Shown here one piece after another: positions 1 to 5,872 of a DNA stretch of 5,872 nucleotides. The stretch is taken from assembly GCA_029933275.1 (NCBI GenBank), contig JAOZOM010000116.1:1-5872 (forward strand), read 5' to 3'. Source of the stretch: Anaerolineales bacterium. Lineage in GTDB: Bacteria; Chloroflexota; Anaerolineae; Anaerolineales; Villigracilaceae. A program made the translations under genes and the position numbers. The notes below the pieces were generated by a model. That model ran no database searches. It saw only the letters and a list, made by a program, of their open reading frames with translations, and was not told the DNA's origin. The number at the start of each line of letters is the position of its first letter. Position 1 is the first letter of the stretch.

Positions 1-896
1 TCCAAAAAGAGCATTCCCGGCTCCCCGTTATGGTGTGCCTGTTGGACAATTTTATCGAAGAGCGCGCGTGCCTTGACCTTTTTATAGGTCCGAATCGGGA
101 TGCCCTCCGCCTCAGCTTGCTCTAAAGTCCCCTTAAAACTGCGGTATTTCGATGAAAGTACATCGGGGAAGCGTAAAGCCCATTCTTCGTCATTTTCGAC
201 CGCTTGCATGAAGGCATCTGTAATCCCAACCGAGATATTGAAATTGGTAATATGATTCTCGTTCGTTTTGCAAGTAATAAAATCTTCGATATCCGGATGA
301 TCAATGCGGAGAACGCCCATATTTGCGCCGCGCCTTGTTCCGCCCTGAGCTATCTCTCCAAAAGCGTGATCGTAAACGCGCAAAAAGCCGATGGGACCGG
401 TCGCCTGTCCAGCAGAGGAGTTGACCAGCGTCCCTTTCGGGCGCAAACGCGAGAAGGAGAATCCGTTTCCGCCGCCCGTCTGTTGAATGAGGGCTGCATC
501 GCGTAGCGATTGGAATATACCGGCTGCATCTTTCCCCATATCATCATTGACAGGTAGCACAAAACAAGCTGCTAGTTGTCCCAGCGGCGTCCCCGCGCCG
601 GTAAAGGTGGGAGAATTGGGGAAAAACTTCTTGCTTGATAAGAGATGATAAAACTCACGAGCGCGTTCAACGACATCCCCGCCCCATTTCTCTTCGGCTT
701 TGGCAACGTGATAAGAAACGCGCCAGAACATTTCATCAATTGTTTCGATCGGTTTTCCATCTTCGCCGCGCCGCAAATAGCGGCGTTCAAGAACCTGTTT
801 GGAATTATCTGTTAATTCGATGCTGGGTAAATCATCGGGAATTGGCAAAGTAGGCAATAATCCTTTTTTTTCAACAGAAGCAATTTTCTTGGACAT
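1..896 (-). CDS. nrdJ: Class II (adenosylcobalamin-dependent) ribonucleotide reductase, N-terminal part, runs off the left edge
   Basis: This enzyme reduces ribonucleotides to deoxyribonucleotides in the cytoplasm, using a radical generated from coenzyme B12. Only the first 298 codons are present. The visible part matches the N-terminal half of the NrdJ family: an RRYLRR segment near residue 40, FPNSPTFTGAGTPLGQLAACFVLP (93-115), GGGNGFSFSRLRPKG (141-155), QGGTRRGANMG (184-194), HPDIEDFI (200-207) and NFNISV (218-223). Cys111 sits where the family has its first redox-active cysteine. The radical-bearing cysteine and its partner would lie beyond the window. No ATP-cone precedes the catalytic domain, so allosteric activity control is not visible here. 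The ATG at 896 is chosen because AGGAG lies 9 bases upstream (906-910). nrdR lies 80 bases upstream on the same strand, which supports co-transcription. Class II rather than class I is a family-style judgement; the C-terminal half would settle it. Confidence 0.93.
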   Translation of the reverse strand, partial: MSKKIASVEKKGLLPTLPIPDDLPSIELTDNSKQVLERRYLRRGEDGKPIETIDEMFWRVSYHVAKAEEKWGGDVVERAREFYHLLSSKKFFPNSPTFTGAGTPLGQLAACFVLPVNDDMGKDAAGIFQSLRDAALIQQTGGGNGFSFSRLRPKGTLVNSSAGQATGPIGFLRVYDHAFGEIAQGGTRRGANMGVLRIDHPDIEDFITCKTNENHITNFNISVGITDAFMQAVENDEEWALRFPDVLSSKYRSFKGTLEQAEAEGIPIRTYKKVKARALFDKIVQQAHHNGEPGMLFL

Positions 897-905
897 GAAC
901 ACTTT

Positions 906-910
906 CTCCT
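906..910 (-). promoter_or_regulatory. Ribosome binding site of nrdJ
   Basis: AGGAG on the minus strand ends 9 bases before the ATG at 896. It fixes the start of the reductase, whose reading frame is truncated by the window edge. Confidence 0.75.
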
Positions 911-951
911 AATAAAATCGGTAAAAATCAATGAGGGCTTCGCAGGTTTTC

Positions 952-967
952 CCCCAAAATATAGTGG
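952..967 (-). promoter_or_regulatory. Possible single NrdR-box-like site in the nrdR-nrdJ gap
   Basis: The minus strand reads CCACTATATTTTGGGG. By hand it matches about 11 of 16 positions of the textbook NrdR box ACACTATATGTAGTGT, and the segment CACTATAT is perfect. It also contains TATATT, a possible -10 element, but no good -35 lies at the right distance. I found no partner box 31 bases either side, whereas genuine NrdR sites usually come in pairs. It could be a degenerate site controlling nrdJ separately, or chance in an AT-rich gap. Confidence 0.3.
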
Positions 968-976
968 CAAGGAAAA

Positions 977-1423
977 TTATGCTAAAAGGCGGTCTATTTC
1001 CGCTCGCAGGACGTGGAGGTTATCCATTTCTAAATAGACGATGGCATAACGCATATAAGCAACCTGATCGAGTTCTTTTAACCCCTCCATCACTTTATCG
1101 CCAATGACGCGAGAAGATACTTCTGGTTTCCCCATTTTCTGAAGCTCGGTTTCGACTTGACCAACCAAGCGATCAATCTCAGTTGCAGAAACGGGACGTT
1201 TGGCACAAGAAATGCCAATGCCGCGCTTAAGTTTTTCACGATTGAACTCTTCACGAGATTTATCCTGCTTGACAATGCGCGGCGTAGCTAAGATGGGACG
1301 CTCATAGCTACTAAAACGCTGTCCGCAACTGAGACATTCGCGACGGCGGCGGATATTTCCTTGACTGTCGTGAGAAGTATCCACAACTTTTGATGATTTA
1401 TATTGACAATATGGGCAGCGCAT
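977..1423 (-). CDS. nrdR: Transcriptional repressor NrdR
   Basis: NrdR senses ATP/dATP through an ATP-cone and represses ribonucleotide reductase genes by binding paired NrdR boxes. The 148-residue product has the usual family length. It opens with a zinc ribbon: MRCPYC supplies Cys3 and Cys6, and RRRRECLSCG supplies Cys30 and Cys33. An ATP-cone domain follows at about residues 49-139, with FNREKLKRGI near 60-69, the KRPVS segment, SSRVIGDKVMEGLKELD, and VAYMRYAIVYLEM near the end. The ATG at 1423 is preceded by AAGGAG (1434-1439) at normal distance, and MRCPYC is the usual NrdR N-terminus. It sits immediately upstream of the reductase gene on the same strand, the expected regulator-target arrangement. 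Two box-like sites in its own upstream region suggest autoregulation. No key residue appears to be missing. Confidence 0.97.
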   Translation of the reverse strand: MRCPYCQYKSSKVVDTSHDSQGNIRRRRECLSCGQRFSSYERPILATPRIVKQDKSREEFNREKLKRGIGISCAKRPVSATEIDRLVGQVETELQKMGKPEVSSRVIGDKVMEGLKELDQVAYMRYAIVYLEMDNLHVLRAEIDRLLA

Positions 1424-1458
1424 AAGAAGTAATCTCCTTTCAAAAGAACATTTGTTTC

Positions 1459-1474
1459 ACGCCAGATATAGCGA
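1459..1474 (-). promoter_or_regulatory. NrdR box 2 (proximal) upstream of nrdR
   Basis: The minus strand reads TCGCTATATCTGGCGT. It matches 11 of 16 positions of the canonical NrdR box ACACTATATGTAGTGT, including the CTATAT core. Outer bases are partly self-complementary (CGC at the left, GCG at the right), as expected for an operator bound by a multimeric repressor. It lies 36 bases before the nrdR start codon, and its start is exactly 31 bases from that of box 1. The bases and spacing are seen directly; binding by the adjacent NrdR product is inferred. Confidence 0.65.
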
Positions 1475-1480
1475 TAACGG

Positions 1481-1509
1481 CTTGTATACCCCATATATCT
1501 AGCGGTCAA
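1481..1509 (-). promoter_or_regulatory. Candidate promoter of nrdR-nrdJ
   Basis: On the minus strand a -35-like TTGACC (1504-1509, 5 of 6 to consensus) is followed after 17 bases by TACAAG (1481-1486). An overlapping TATACA at 1483-1488 has 15-base spacing. NrdR box 1 fills most of the spacer, so a bound repressor would block RNA polymerase. The -10 element is imperfect, so the exact hexamers are uncertain. Confidence 0.45.
1490..1505 (-). promoter_or_regulatory. NrdR box 1 (distal) upstream of nrdR
   Basis: The minus strand reads CCGCTAGATATATGGG. It matches about 9 of 16 positions of the canonical NrdR box, so alone it is weak. It gains support from box 2, which starts exactly 31 bases downstream (15 bases between the sites). 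That is about three helical turns and the arrangement known for NrdR operators. It overlaps the candidate promoter spacer. Confidence 0.55.
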
Positions 1510-1708
1510 TGGGCAAAAATTCTAACATATTTGCAAGGTCAGAACAAGGGGACAAATAGATATTTTTACCTTAAAATTTAGCAACACCAATTCCCCCCAT
1601 AATTCAAGGCTTTTTGGTGGAAAGATGGACACAAAGAAAAATATTTGGGCGGGAAAATGCTTATTTTTCAGGCTCTTTAGGGTTTCGCGGTAGCTTTGAG
1701 AAAGAATC

Positions 1709-1738
1709 CACGAAGTCACACGAAGTTACACGAAAAAA
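1709..1738. repeat. Degenerate 10-base tandem repeat, three units
   Basis: On the plus strand three consecutive 10-base units read CACGAAGTCA, CACGAAGTTA and CACGAAAAAA. A purine-rich tract follows, and then a second short repeat at 1754-1770 (AAATCTGT followed by AAAATCTGT). The minus strand therefore reads TTCGTGTAACTTCGTGTGA, a sequence style I associate with short dispersed non-coding repeats in environmental bacteria. Dispersal elsewhere in this genome cannot be seen from one window. It has no coding features. Confidence 0.55.
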
Positions 1739-1892
1739 GAAGAAAAAACTGAGAAATCTGTAAAATCTGTGGTTAAAATTAAAATTTTGGCATCACCCTA
1801 CCGAAAGTCTGAAAGACCCATTTTGCAATGAGCAAGTCTAAAACAGGAGCGAACCGAGAGAATTCAATCCCCCAAAAACACAGATCGAATGC

Positions 1893-2768
1893 TTAATCCG
1901 CTTTTAGAGTGATGAGAGTAATTTCAGGAGGACAATTAAAGCGCATATCTACACGCCCCATCCCAACGCCGCGATTGGTGTACTGCCACATTTCCTTGAT
2001 TTTGTATAAACCCGAGTAGTATTTTTCGCCCAAAGGTGGAAGGATAGGCGGCCTACTTTGACCGGGTATGACAACTTGTCCACCGTGTGTATGCCCCGAA
2101 ACTTGCAGGTCAAAACGTCCTGTCGCCGCGCTGATGTCGGCGAAATCAGGTTCGTGCGCTATGAGAATTGCAGCTCCTTCAGCTGGCAATGAATAGAGAA
2201 GGGCATCAAGATCATCTTTATTTTCCATCACATCATCTACGCCGCAAATATGAAGTTGTTTAGAGCCGCGTTTTATGGTGTAGTGCGTATTGGAAAGTGC
2301 GATAATATTGATATTTTGTAGAGCCTTTTTCACAGCAGTTGCGTTAGTCCAGTGATCGTGGTTTCCCATAACGGCAAAGGTGGGGGTTTTCTCGGATAAG
2401 CGGCGTAATCCGGCAATTAAATCATTGAGATCGTTTTCATGTTTTGTGTTCCAACCTTCCCCTGCCATGAAATCGCCAGGGATAAGAATCATATCCACAG
2501 AATTCTCTAAAACCATATCTATTGCGGGGGATAATCTTTCTCTCGTCATCCACCCTCCCATGTGAATATCGCCGATAATTGCAATTCTTAGCCCGTCAAA
2601 AACAGAATCTAAACGCGGCAAAGCGAGTGATAATTCAACCAACTCCAAATGACTTGGCTCATATTGGGTGATATATTTCCAGCCGCCCAAGCCAGCAAGC
2701 AAACTCAGCGCACTTGTACTCCCTGCTATTTTGAGAAAATCTCTTCGAGAAACTTTATTCTTTTTCAT
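1893..2768 (-). CDS. Tat-exported calcineurin-like metallophosphoesterase (YkuE/YaeI type)
   Basis: This is a dinuclear-metal phosphohydrolase predicted to act outside the cytoplasmic membrane. The 291-residue protein begins with a twin-arginine signal: SRRDFLK at residues 7-13, then a hydrophobic stretch to about 28. The calcineurin-like signature motifs follow in order: GDIH (66-69), PGDF (97-100), GNHDH (135-139), AHEPD (204-208) and GHTHGGQ (225-231), so all expected metal ligands are present. The end, with FNCPPEITLITL, matches the YkuE/YaeI group. Some members cleave UDP-2,3-diacylglucosamine, while Bacillus YkuE is a wall-associated phosphoesterase; the substrate here is unknown. The gene starts 12 bases after the binding-protein stop. 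The gap TTATCACCGAAA holds no good Shine-Dalgarno sequence, which suggests translational coupling to the upstream gene. Fold and export route are secure; substrate is not. Confidence 0.93.
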   Translation of the reverse strand: MKKNKVSRRDFLKIAGSTSALSLLAGLGGWKYITQYEPSHLELVELSLALPRLDSVFDGLRIAIIGDIHMGGWMTRERLSPAIDMVLENSVDMILIPGDFMAGEGWNTKHENDLNDLIAGLRRLSEKTPTFAVMGNHDHWTNATAVKKALQNINIIALSNTHYTIKRGSKQLHICGVDDVMENKDDLDALLYSLPAEGAAILIAHEPDFADISAATGRFDLQVSGHTHGGQVVIPGQSRPPILPPLGEKYYSGLYKIKEMWQYTNRGVGMGRVDMRFNCPPEITLITLKAD

Positions 2769-2780
2769 TTTCGGTGATAA

Positions 2781-4385
2781 TTATTTTCCATCCAGCCACA
2801 TATATCTTTGCATGGGGATTGAAATCGGGGTGAAGGTATAGCCCTTTACATAAGGTTTTACTAATTCGTAAGATAGAGAGTGCGTAGTAAAAAGGACGGG
2901 GGCATCGTTGACGATGATTCGCTCGGCTTCTTGGTACATTGCGATTCTCTTGGTTATATCGGGTTCGATGCGCGCGGCTTCGAGAAGTTGATCTAGCTCA
3001 GGATTGGCATAATTGCCGTTATTTTGCGCTGAACTGCTATGGAAGAGAATATCGGCAAAATTTTCGGGGTCGGGATAATCGGCACACCAGCCACCGCGAA
3101 AGATTTGTCCATGCTCTCCGGCGTAGATTTGGTCATAGTAAAAGTTCGGTTCGAGATTTTCAACAATAATTTCCACGCCGAGCGTTTGCTCCCACATTTG
3201 CACAATCGCGGCGACATCTGCGTTGACATAGGAGCCTATGCCCATATCGGTATATATGATGGGCGGAAGATTCTCCGCGCCTCCGTATTTAGATTCCGCA
3301 AGGAGTTCTCTCGCTCGTTCGGGGTTATAGGGTAAGCCCTCTAGCCCGATATTAAAACCGGGCAAACCGGGTGGGAAAATCCCGATAGCGGGAAGTGCGC
3401 CGCCATGTAAAACCACTTCGATATATTTTTGGCGATCAAATGCCATAGTAAAGGCTTGGCGCACTTTAATATCGTCAAAAGGTGGTTTGGTAACGTCAAA
3501 AACCGCGTAGCCTGTACATAAATCTACGCCGGCGATTAATTCCTTGTGCAAAGGTTCGGCGGGGTCGAGAAAACGATCAATAGAGTAAAAGGAAACTCCG
3601 GTCATATCAATATCACCGGCTTCATAGAGCCGAATCCCCACGCCGCTGTATAGCTGAACTTCTATATAGGTGATGGCAGGTATATCCAAGTAGAAATCGG
3701 GATTTGCTTCGTAGGTGATTTTCTCAAAACGCCGCCATTCTATCAATTTATAGGGACCTGTCCCGTTTGGGGTACGAAACCATTCTTCGCCCGATTCTAC
3801 ATTTTTCTTATCCACCACAAAAGCAGTGGGATAGGTCAGCTTGAGCAGAAAATAAGGTTTAGGCGCATCAATGTTGATTTCTAGCGTATGCTCGTCTATG
3901 GCTTTTATTCCCGAAATGGATTTGGCTTCTCCGCTTGCCATTTCTCGCGCGCCGATAATATCGCCCAGATACGTTAAGGCTGTATCAGAGCGGAGCGCGG
4001 GGCTGAGGGCACGCTCAAAGGAATAGACAAAATCTTCTGCCGTGACAGAGCGACCATTATGAAATTTTGCATTTTCGCGTAAATGAAAGGTGTAGACTGT
4101 CCCATCCGGACTCAGTTCCCAAGTTTCAGCCAAATCGGGAGTCAAATTTAGATGCGGGTCAAAGGAGACTAATCCGCTGAAGACCAGTTTATCCCCCGAT
4201 CCATGTGTGGTGGCTGGATCATATTCGCGCGGATTTGTGCTTTCGCCTCCCGCGAGGACCAAAGTTTGGTGCGGCGATCCTTGTCGCATTTTCTCGGCAG
4301 ATACATTCCCTGTCTTGCCTATAAGGCTCACACCTGCTATTAGAAGGAGAGCAAAAAAGCTGAGTATTTTATAGGTTTTCTTCAT
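2781..4385 (-). CDS. ABC transporter substrate-binding protein, family 5 (oligopeptide-type)
   Basis: This is an extracytoplasmic binding protein that would deliver peptides or similar solutes to an ABC importer. The 534 residues fit family 5 (SBP_bac_5). An N-terminal signal peptide (KK, hydrophobic core about 8-23) likely ends at VSA-EK near residue 30. There is no lipobox cysteine, so the mature protein seems not to be lipid-anchored. Family landmarks are LAETWELSPDGTVYTFHLR (85-103), KFHNGRSVTAEDFVYSFER (107-125), NGTGPYKL (207-214), FDDIKVRQAFTMAFDR (303-318), GGWCADYPDPENF (431-443) and NYANPELDQLLEAA (458-471). Cys290 and Cys434 are the only cysteines in the mature protein and might form a disulfide. 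The start at 4385 has AAAGGAG just upstream and overlaps the metallopeptidase gene by 17 bases. No permease or ATPase gene is in the window, so the partner transporter is unknown. Peptides are the family default, but other ligands are possible. Confidence 0.95.
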   Translation of the reverse strand: MKKTYKILSFFALLLIAGVSLIGKTGNVSAEKMRQGSPHQTLVLAGGESTNPREYDPATTHGSGDKLVFSGLVSFDPHLNLTPDLAETWELSPDGTVYTFHLRENAKFHNGRSVTAEDFVYSFERALSPALRSDTALTYLGDIIGAREMASGEAKSISGIKAIDEHTLEINIDAPKPYFLLKLTYPTAFVVDKKNVESGEEWFRTPNGTGPYKLIEWRRFEKITYEANPDFYLDIPAITYIEVQLYSGVGIRLYEAGDIDMTGVSFYSIDRFLDPAEPLHKELIAGVDLCTGYAVFDVTKPPFDDIKVRQAFTMAFDRQKYIEVVLHGGALPAIGIFPPGLPGFNIGLEGLPYNPERARELLAESKYGGAENLPPIIYTDMGIGSYVNADVAAIVQMWEQTLGVEIIVENLEPNFYYDQIYAGEHGQIFRGGWCADYPDPENFADILFHSSSAQNNGNYANPELDQLLEAARIEPDITKRIAMYQEAERIIVNDAPVLFTTHSLSYELVKPYVKGYTFTPISIPMQRYMWLDGK

Positions 4386-5766
4386 GGTCTTCTCCTTTAC
4401 GATTTTTAATCAGAAAGACAACGACTACGCTAACTACACCGAAGAAAAGAATAGACAAACAACATAAGGTTATGAAAACAGCAAACCAAAGCGAAAAATC
4501 ATCACCAGAAGATGCAGGAGCGGATTCTTGGTCATTTGCGGAAATAGTTGGGATGAAATAAGGAGTCGGGGTCACATCCAACGAGGCTCCAGCGAAGGGG
4601 ATATAAGTCGGGACAAAGGTCGGGGTCGGCTGGGCTGTCGGTTGAGCGGAAACAGGATGATGCGGCGCGCCAATCGCATCCCGCCAGAGGGTCTCCAGAC
4701 CTTCCACGTCAAATCCATATATTTTTATGAGCGCATCATCTATCGTTGTCCCATCCCGCAAGGAAATTAAGAGCGCATTCATTTTTTCTTGCCCGTAACT
4801 TTCTATCATAAATTTGACCACGCTATAGGATTGGCTATAAGAAAGATAAGCACGGCTCGGTACTTCGGAAAATCCGCCGCTGAGAGAGCGGAGGGTGAGG
4901 AGTTCATCATTGCTGATGGCATCGTTAAGTTGTCTCTCAGAAGAAGGGTCAAGTGCGCCCTCGCTATATACCGCCAGACCTTCATTGAGCCAAGTGGGGA
5001 CATCACCCAAACAAGAAAATGTAAGATGCCCGACCAGAACATGGGTTAGCTCGTGGGCAATAGTTGAACGCCCCCAATCTACGTCGCGCTCGGCAATCCC
5101 GATGATGACGATGTCGTAGTCAGGATAGGCTAAACCGCCCGTCCAGCCCGGTTCGTAGAGAATGGCATCTTTCATATCCTCCGTATCGCCGTAGATATAG
5201 AGGTGAATGGGCGCGTCTGGCTCTAAACCCGCGTCATTTTTTAGGCGAGCCAATCCCGTTTCAGCGGCATTGAGCAATTCTTGGGCAAAAGCCTGATCGC
5301 CAGAATACCAATGGACATTCACAAAACCGGAGTTGATTTTCTGCCAATCATGTTGAGAATCGAGCCAAGTGACCGTTTTTTTCTCAGAAAGACTTTCAAC
5401 GCCATTTGCATCGGTATACCGCCAACGCCACCAAAGCATTGCGCCGGGGGGAAGTGAACCGGATTGCTTCATTTCCCAAGTCCATTCAAGATTAACTTCT
5501 GTGGAGGGCGTAAAAGAGGGAAAGGCTTTTGCAACAACCGTGCCGCAGGTCAATTTCTCGACACCATATTCGAGAACAACAGAGGTGATAGGAGCATCTC
5601 CGGAGATAGTCGCTTTTAAGGTAATGCTATCAGGAAAATTAAGAATCGGTTGATCGTTCGTGACCTGATAGGCAGGTGTTGCCAATACTTTTTCAGGATT
5701 AGCAAAAGCAACCCCAGAAAAGAGAAAGGTCAATATCAAGATAATAATAGTCGTTTTTCTTTGCAT
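4369..5766 (-). CDS. Membrane-anchored Peptidase-MA-family (gluzincin) metalloprotease
   Basis: This is a zinc-dependent peptidase predicted to be displayed on the outer face of the membrane. The 465-residue product has a signal peptide (1-22, likely cleaved after AFA). A beta-rich N-terminal region (about 30-135) contains CG at 74-75 and the LPPGAMLWWRWRYTD segment (105-119). The peptidase domain (about 145-365) has HELTH at 238-242, giving the two zinc histidines and catalytic Glu239. WLNEG at 259-263 supplies Glu262 as third ligand, 20 residues later, the gluzincin pattern. A Pro/Thr-rich stalk (about 370-420) leads to a C-terminal transmembrane helix (about 424-453) and a short basic/acidic cytoplasmic tail. 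The frame is open for 33 further codons, but the start at 5766 is chosen because AAGGAG lies 6 bases before it and a normal signal peptide begins there. It overlaps the binding-protein gene by 17 bases. Substrate is unknown; all catalytic residues are intact. Confidence 0.9.
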   Translation of the reverse strand: MQRKTTIIILILTFLFSGVAFANPEKVLATPAYQVTNDQPILNFPDSITLKATISGDAPITSVVLEYGVEKLTCGTVVAKAFPSFTPSTEVNLEWTWEMKQSGSLPPGAMLWWRWRYTDANGVESLSEKKTVTWLDSQHDWQKINSGFVNVHWYSGDQAFAQELLNAAETGLARLKNDAGLEPDAPIHLYIYGDTEDMKDAILYEPGWTGGLAYPDYDIVIIGIAERDVDWGRSTIAHELTHVLVGHLTFSCLGDVPTWLNEGLAVYSEGALDPSSERQLNDAISNDELLTLRSLSGGFSEVPSRAYLSYSQSYSVVKFMIESYGQEKMNALLISLRDGTTIDDALIKIYGFDVEGLETLWRDAIGAPHHPVSAQPTAQPTPTFVPTYIPFAGASLDVTPTPYFIPTISANDQESAPASSGDDFSLWFAVFITLCCLSILFFGVVSVVVVFLIKNRKGEDHEENL

Positions 5767-5772
5767 CAACAT

Positions 5773-5778
5773 CTCCTT
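5773..5778 (-). promoter_or_regulatory. Ribosome binding site deciding the metallopeptidase start
   Basis: AAGGAG on the minus strand sits 6 bases before the ATG at 5766. An ATG two codons earlier abuts this site and so cannot use it. The first in-frame ATG, at 5865, would add a 33-residue basic segment before the signal peptide. Confidence 0.8.
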
Positions 5779-5791
5779 CTGTTCCCTATAT

Positions 5792-5797
5792 TTTATA
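5792..5797 (-). promoter_or_regulatory. Weak candidate -10 element upstream of the metallopeptidase operon
   Basis: TATAAA on the minus strand lies in an AT-rich gap 25 bases before the start codon. No convincing -35 is found 16-18 bases upstream. If it is not real, the three-gene cluster may be read through from the upstream gene. Confidence 0.2.
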
Positions 5798-5815
5798 TAA
5801 AATGAAGCTGTTTTT

Positions 5816-5872
5816 TTAGGCTTCTTCCGTTTTTTGTACCCAAAGGGCATAGATGGTTTGTACACGGATAAC
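5816..5872 (-). CDS. Possible 3' end of an unidentified upstream gene (18 codons)
   Basis: A minus-strand frame is open from the window edge to a TAA at 5816-5818 and encodes VIRVQTIYALWVQKTEEA. The sequence looks like an ordinary protein C-terminus and lies 49 bases before the metallopeptidase start. The fragment is too short to name a family and could be chance. A short inverted repeat, GAAGC/GCTTC, spans the stop and could be a weak terminator. Confidence 0.35.
   Translation of the reverse strand, partial: VIRVQTIYALWVQKTEEA

Larger units (their letters stand above)
1424..1892. other. 469-base intergenic region between the phosphoesterase gene and nrdR
   Basis: This stretch has no convincing gene. 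The side next to nrdR (1424-1510) holds its ribosome binding site, two NrdR-box-like sites and a candidate promoter. The centre (1709-1770) holds short degenerate repeats. The side after the phosphoesterase stop (1790-1892) should contain the terminator of the upstream operon, but I see no stable GC-rich hairpin followed by a T-run. It has only tiny inverted repeats such as GTCT-GAA-AGAC at 1807-1817. A 65-codon minus-strand frame at 1522-1719 shows no family features and crosses low-complexity sequence, so it is not called. Confidence 0.7.

Noticed and set aside
204..853. Plus-strand open frames opposite nrdJ
   Set aside because: They are antisense to a strongly conserved coding sequence, with compositions and repeats expected of shadow frames, and no family features.
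897..976. Cobalamin riboswitch ahead of the B12-type reductase
   Set aside because: The gap is only 80 bases, too short for a cobalamin riboswitch, and no B12-box-like sequence is visible.
1585..1619. Inverted repeat CACCAA / TTGGTG as a terminator
   Set aside because: The stem is only 6 bases with a 23-base loop, there is no T-run on either side, and it lies about 270 bases beyond the phosphoesterase stop.
1522..1719. 65-codon minus-strand open frame in the intergenic region
   Set aside because: It has no recognisable family, no ribosome binding site that I can see, low-complexity composition and runs up into the short tandem repeat. It is most likely chance.
1807..1817. Short hairpin GTCT-GAA-AGAC after the phosphoesterase gene
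   Set aside because: A 4-base stem with a 3-base loop and no following T-run is within chance expectation.
4528..5653. Several 70-95 codon frames on both strands within the metallopeptidase gene
   Set aside because: The metallopeptidase frame has intact catalytic motifs, signal peptide and anchor throughout. The other frames lack ribosome sites and recognisable domains.

Overview
All recognisable genes lie on the minus strand, so transcription runs from high to low coordinates. The gene content suggests a bacterium of the Chloroflexota (Anaerolineae-like). The clues are a Peptidase-MA metalloprotease with a Pro/Thr-rich stalk and C-terminal membrane anchor, an NrdR repressor directly upstream of a class II (B12-type) ribonucleotide reductase, and moderate GC with AT-rich gaps. 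This assignment is an inference from protein style; no rRNA or other phylogenetic marker is present.

Right part (about 5816 down to 1893): after what may be the last 18 codons of an unidentified gene comes a tight three-gene cluster. It encodes a membrane-anchored, extracytoplasmic HExxH metallopeptidase (4369-5766), a family 5 (oligopeptide-type) ABC substrate-binding protein (2781-4385) and a Tat-exported calcineurin-like phosphoesterase (1893-2768). The first two genes overlap by 17 bases and the last two are 12 bases apart, so they probably form one operon. All three products carry export signals, so the cluster looks like a cell-surface set. Peptide release followed by peptide capture is a reasonable but unproven idea. 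No transporter permease or ATPase is in the window.

Middle (1424-1892): a 469-base non-coding stretch. It holds a short degenerate 10-base tandem repeat (1709-1738) with a nearby 9-base repeat, and next to nrdR a promoter-like region with two NrdR-box-like sites. The sites are 16 bases long and start exactly 31 bases apart.

Left part (1423 down to 1): nrdR, encoding the zinc-ribbon/ATP-cone repressor of ribonucleotide reductase genes, is followed after 80 bases by the first 298 codons of an adenosylcobalamin-type ribonucleotide reductase that runs off the left edge. The paired boxes imply that NrdR controls its own operon and hence dNTP supply. A further single NrdR-box-like sequence lies in the nrdR-nrdJ gap.

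I found no CRISPR, tRNA, rRNA, insertion sequence or clear new defence or biosynthetic system. The most informative signals are the paired NrdR boxes and the exported three-gene cluster.
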